The translations under genes were made by a program, and so were the position numbers. The notes under the pieces were generated by a model that ran no database searches, was not told where the DNA came from, and saw only the letters and a program-made list of their open reading frames with translations. Positions 61,671 through 64,000 of a stretch of 64,000 nt of DNA are shown here, in pieces. Positions within the stretch are counted from its first letter, which is position 1. The number at the start of each line of letters is the position of its first letter. Origin of the DNA: Thalassovita autumnalis (GTDB lineage Bacteria; Pseudomonadota; Alphaproteobacteria; Rhodobacterales; Rhodobacteraceae); NCBI RefSeq assembly GCF_001458255.1, contig NZ_CYSB01000040.1, forward strand, positions 186,001-250,000. The letters run 5' to 3'.

Positions 61671-61833
61671 GTATCCCTCCTTCAAAGGTTTCTCCCCTAG
61701 AGGTGTCTCTTTGGCACAGCGCCTGCAAGGGGGAGTGTGACGGCTCCCTTCCCCTCGGCAAGAAGCTGCTTTATTCTAGGTTTGGGGTGCAAAGGGGGTC
61801 CCTTTGCGAAGTGGAGGATGCTAGAGCGAACTC

Positions 61834-64000
61834 ATGAAGCCGAGTTTTGCATTATCGCTTTCGTTTGAAGGCATTGACCTGTTGCACCGGGCCGATGATG
61901 GCTGGCGTGCTGTGGGTCGTGTGGCCTTTGAAGATGAGGATCTGGGCGCGGCTTTGACAGGCCTGCGTGAACAGGCGCTGTTGCTCAGCCCTGAGGGGAT
62001 CACCAGCAAACTGATCCTGCCTGAAGACCAGATCAAATATGTCAGCGTGCCCGTAGGCAAAGCGCCTGCCACTGAACATGAGAGTCTGGCCCATGCGGCG
62101 ATTGAGGGCACAACCCCCTATGCGCTGGCGGATCTTGCGATTGACTGGCAGTTGAACGGCCCGGTTCTGGAGGTTGCCGCCGTTGCGCGCGAAACCCTGG
62201 CCGAGGCCGAAGCCTTCGCCCATGAACATCAGTTCAACCCGGTGAGTTTTGTTGCCCAGCCCGCAGGCCCCTACCCGGGCGAGCCTTTCTTTGGCGGCAC
62301 CCATGCGGCAACCGAATTGTTTGGTGGCCGGGTTGAGCCGGATGAAGACGCGGTTGCCGTCATTGGCCCAGCCAAGTTTCCAGCGCCGGAACCTGAGGTC
62401 AGCGAACCGGTCCCGGAACCCGAGGTGATTGCCGCGCCCGCGCTGGAAACCATTGCGCCCCCCGCCATTGACGAAACGCCTGCGGAGGGCGCGGTGGAAG
62501 CGCCGCAGCCTGAGGTCACACCAGCACCTGTTGCAGAGCAGCCCGCGCCGCCTGTGCCAGAACCGGCAGCTGAATCAACACCTGAGCCGATTGAAGCAAT
62601 CACAGCCCCTGCGGTGGAGGTGATTGATCAGCCTGTCGATTACGCGCAGATGGCCGCCAGCATAGAAGATGAGTTGAGCCCGGCCATCCCGCTGACCCCG
62701 GAAGAACTGGAATTGATCGAAGCCGCCGAAGCGCGCGGCAACGTCGAAGGCCCGGAAGACACCGCTGAGATCCCAAGCGATCTGGAAGAGTTGCAACATG
62801 ACCTCTTCGCCGCGCCTCAGGCTGAGGTGCCCGCAGAGCCTACACTTCCAAATCCTGAGGATATTCTGGCGGTAGACGCCCCTGCCACTGCAGGCAATCC
62901 AGTGGAAGCCACTCCGGACACGTTGCCGCCAATGTTTGGCAGCAGCCGGGCCAAGGCGGCGCAGGCTGAAACACCCGCAGGGGAAGAGGCACCAAAGCCC
63001 GAGGCCAACAGCGCCCTCTCCTTCGCCAGTGTGCGCGCCCGCCGCGGCGCCACTGACGAAGACACAGGCAAAGCCGCGCCGCGCCTTGATGGGGCCAGCC
63101 GCACCAGCCCAGAGGTCAACGGTGTGCGCAAGCTGACGCTGCGCCCGGACAAGGCCGCAGCCACGCCCGCAGAGACAGGCACAGATGAGGCAGGCACCGG
63201 CGCGCCAGCCCTGGACGTCGATGTCAACGCCCCAACAGTGCCCCCGATCAGCGATGAGGCCGCACCGGCAGTGAACGGGGCCGCCCCATCTGGCGGCGAC
63301 ATCAGTGAAGACGCCGAAGCGCAGCTCTTGGATGCTGCGGCCAGCCTGACACCCGCGATCGAAGAGACCGAGATCCCTCCCGCCCCTGCCGAGACCGACG
63401 CGCCAGAGGCTGCGGTGGAGGTGCCTGCGCCGGGCAAAGCCCCTTCGCGCCGCGCGAAGCGGCAGCAGGAGGCGCGTAAAGAAAAGCAGCAGATGACCGT
63501 CTTTGGCGCACGTAAGAGTGAGCAAGAGGTTGTTGTTGGCGGCAAGCCACGTTTCCTGGGGCTGATCCTGACCGCGCTGTTGCTGCTGTTCCTGGTCGGC
63601 ATGGCCGCCTGGGCCTCATTGGGCGAAGAAGGCATCGCCGGTCTGTTCCGCAGTTCAGAGCCTACTACCACCGCTGAGGTGCTACAGGCCGAAGCAGAGC
63701 AAGAGGCCGCCCCGGCTGAAGATCTCGCCGCGGCAACGGCCCCAGCAGCGGCAGCTGACCAGCCCGTCGCAACGCCTGCCCCCCAAGAGGCAGAAACCAC
63801 GCTGGCAGAGGTCGACCTGCCTGCGGTCGAAGGTACGGCGGTAGAAGCGGCCCCCGATACATCCGAAGTCGCTTCGCTGTCGCCCGAACTGCAATACGAA
63901 CCCGAAGCGCCCGCCGCCCCTGATGCGGCCACCAGCGCGCTGACTGATCCCGCTCTGGTCGAAGGGGATGAGGCGTTGACCGCGCTTGATCCCGAACTAC
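61834..64000 (+). CDS. Large acidic Ala/Pro/Glu-rich single-pass membrane protein (3' end outside window)
   Basis: The frame is open from the ATG at 61834 to the right edge, at least 722 residues. A folded N-terminal part (1-130: FALSLSFEGIDLLHRADDGWRAVGRV...) resembles an actin-like or PilM/GspL-type N-domain in its strand pattern. A long disordered Pro/Glu/Ala region (about 180-550) with basic patches (SRRAKRQQEARKEK) follows, then one transmembrane helix near 571-595 (LGLILTALLLLFLVGMAAW) and another acidic region. It has a cytoplasmic N-terminus and a probable periplasmic C-terminus. Weak ribosome site. Family not identified. Confidence 0.7.
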   Translation, partial: MKPSFALSLSFEGIDLLHRADDGWRAVGRVAFEDEDLGAALTGLREQALLLSPEGITSKLILPEDQIKYVSVPVGKAPATEHESLAHAAIEGTTPYALADLAIDWQLNGPVLEVAAVARETLAEAEAFAHEHQFNPVSFVAQPAGPYPGEPFFGGTHAATELFGGRVEPDEDAVAVIGPAKFPAPEPEVSEPVPEPEVIAAPALETIAPPAIDETPAEGAVEAPQPEVTPAPVAEQPAPPVPEPAAESTPEPIEAITAPAVEVIDQPVDYAQMAASIEDELSPAIPLTPEELELIEAAEARGNVEGPEDTAEIPSDLEELQHDLFAAPQAEVPAEPTLPNPEDILAVDAPATAGNPVEATPDTLPPMFGSSRAKAAQAETPAGEEAPKPEANSALSFASVRARRGATDEDTGKAAPRLDGASRTSPEVNGVRKLTLRPDKAAATPAETGTDEAGTGAPALDVDVNAPTVPPISDEAAPAVNGAAPSGGDISEDAEAQLLDAAASLTPAIEETEIPPAPAETDAPEAAVEVPAPGKAPSRRAKRQQEARKEKQQMTVFGARKSEQEVVVGGKPRFLGLILTALLLLFLVGMAAWASLGEEGIAGLFRSSEPTTTAEVLQAEAEQEAAPAEDLAAATAPAAAADQPVATPAPQEAETTLAEVDLPAVEGTAVEAAPDTSEVASLSPELQYEPEAPAAPDAATSALTDPALVEGDEALTALDPEL

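Noticed and set aside
62575-63932. Long open frames on the minus strand opposite the acidic Ala/Pro/Glu-rich gene
   Set aside because: They mirror the biased codons of the plus-strand gene. Their products are low-complexity Ser/Ala/Gly sequences with no domain, and no ribosome site precedes them.

Overview
The window is a 64 kb piece of a high-GC chromosome that reads as an alphaproteobacterium of the order Rhodobacterales (Roseobacter group). The grounds are gene content and order: lon next to a tailed HU gene and tRNA-Val, DUF2849-cysI-cysH-DUF934-fpr, a dispersed his cluster, coxG-S-L-M, an NtrC-type dicarboxylate regulator that has lost its sigma-54 elements, and tRNA promoters of the form TTGACG-N17-TAAACA. 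The species cannot be named from the sequence. Almost everything looks chromosomal and vertically inherited. There is no prophage, plasmid, CRISPR array, rRNA operon or intact insertion sequence.

Region by region. 1-15.9 kb: the 3' end of a sulfotransferase-like gene, tRNA-Asp, pirin, two identical tRNA-Val(TAC) genes, an orphan TctC-type binding protein, tRNA-Val(CAC), an HU-type protein, lon with a heat-shock-type promoter, an Aer-type PAS protein without a signalling domain, tgt, a stomatin/NfeD pair, two iron-sulfur maturation genes (DUF59 and IscA-type), a SatD-DUF3307 pair, tpiA and a methyltransferase. 15.9-24.8 kb: a C4-dicarboxylate TRAP transporter (dctPQM) with its DctB/DctD-like two-component system. 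A lipoprotein, a fatty acid desaturase and a 260 bp MITE-like element lie between them. 24.9-32.1 kb: a cytochrome P450, two tandem paralogous membrane proteins, a SelW-like protein and an Lrp regulator, divergent from the assimilatory sulfate/sulfite reduction genes. 32.3-35.1 kb: a frameshifted marC, a coiled-coil protein, infC with an AUA start, and a methyltransferase.

35.2-47 kb: a form II (AYRGAGR) CO-dehydrogenase-like operon, divergent from a response regulator - FIST protein - hybrid kinase module, followed by a second membrane-bound hybrid kinase with an HPt domain. 47-54.4 kb: histidine genes hisB, hisH, hisA, hisF and hisE, interspersed with two TetR regulators that each have a clear tandem palindromic operator, membrane proteins, a DUF2147 pair and a DUF2867 protein. 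54.4-64 kb: a CoA-binding protein, a zinc-ribbon protein, rlmB, tRNA-Tyr, a Crp/Fnr-like regulator, a glycosyltransferase-like protein, metY, a SIMPL-domain protein and a large acidic single-pass protein that runs off the right edge.

The parts most worth a second look are four. The DctD-like regulator has lost both its Walker A lysine and its GAFTGA loop, and a tandem palindrome lies upstream of dctP with no sigma-54 promoter visible. The RR-FIST-kinase module adjoins the cox operon. A 22-nt dispersed repeat occurs five times in gene-flanking gaps. The tRNA genes share one promoter architecture.
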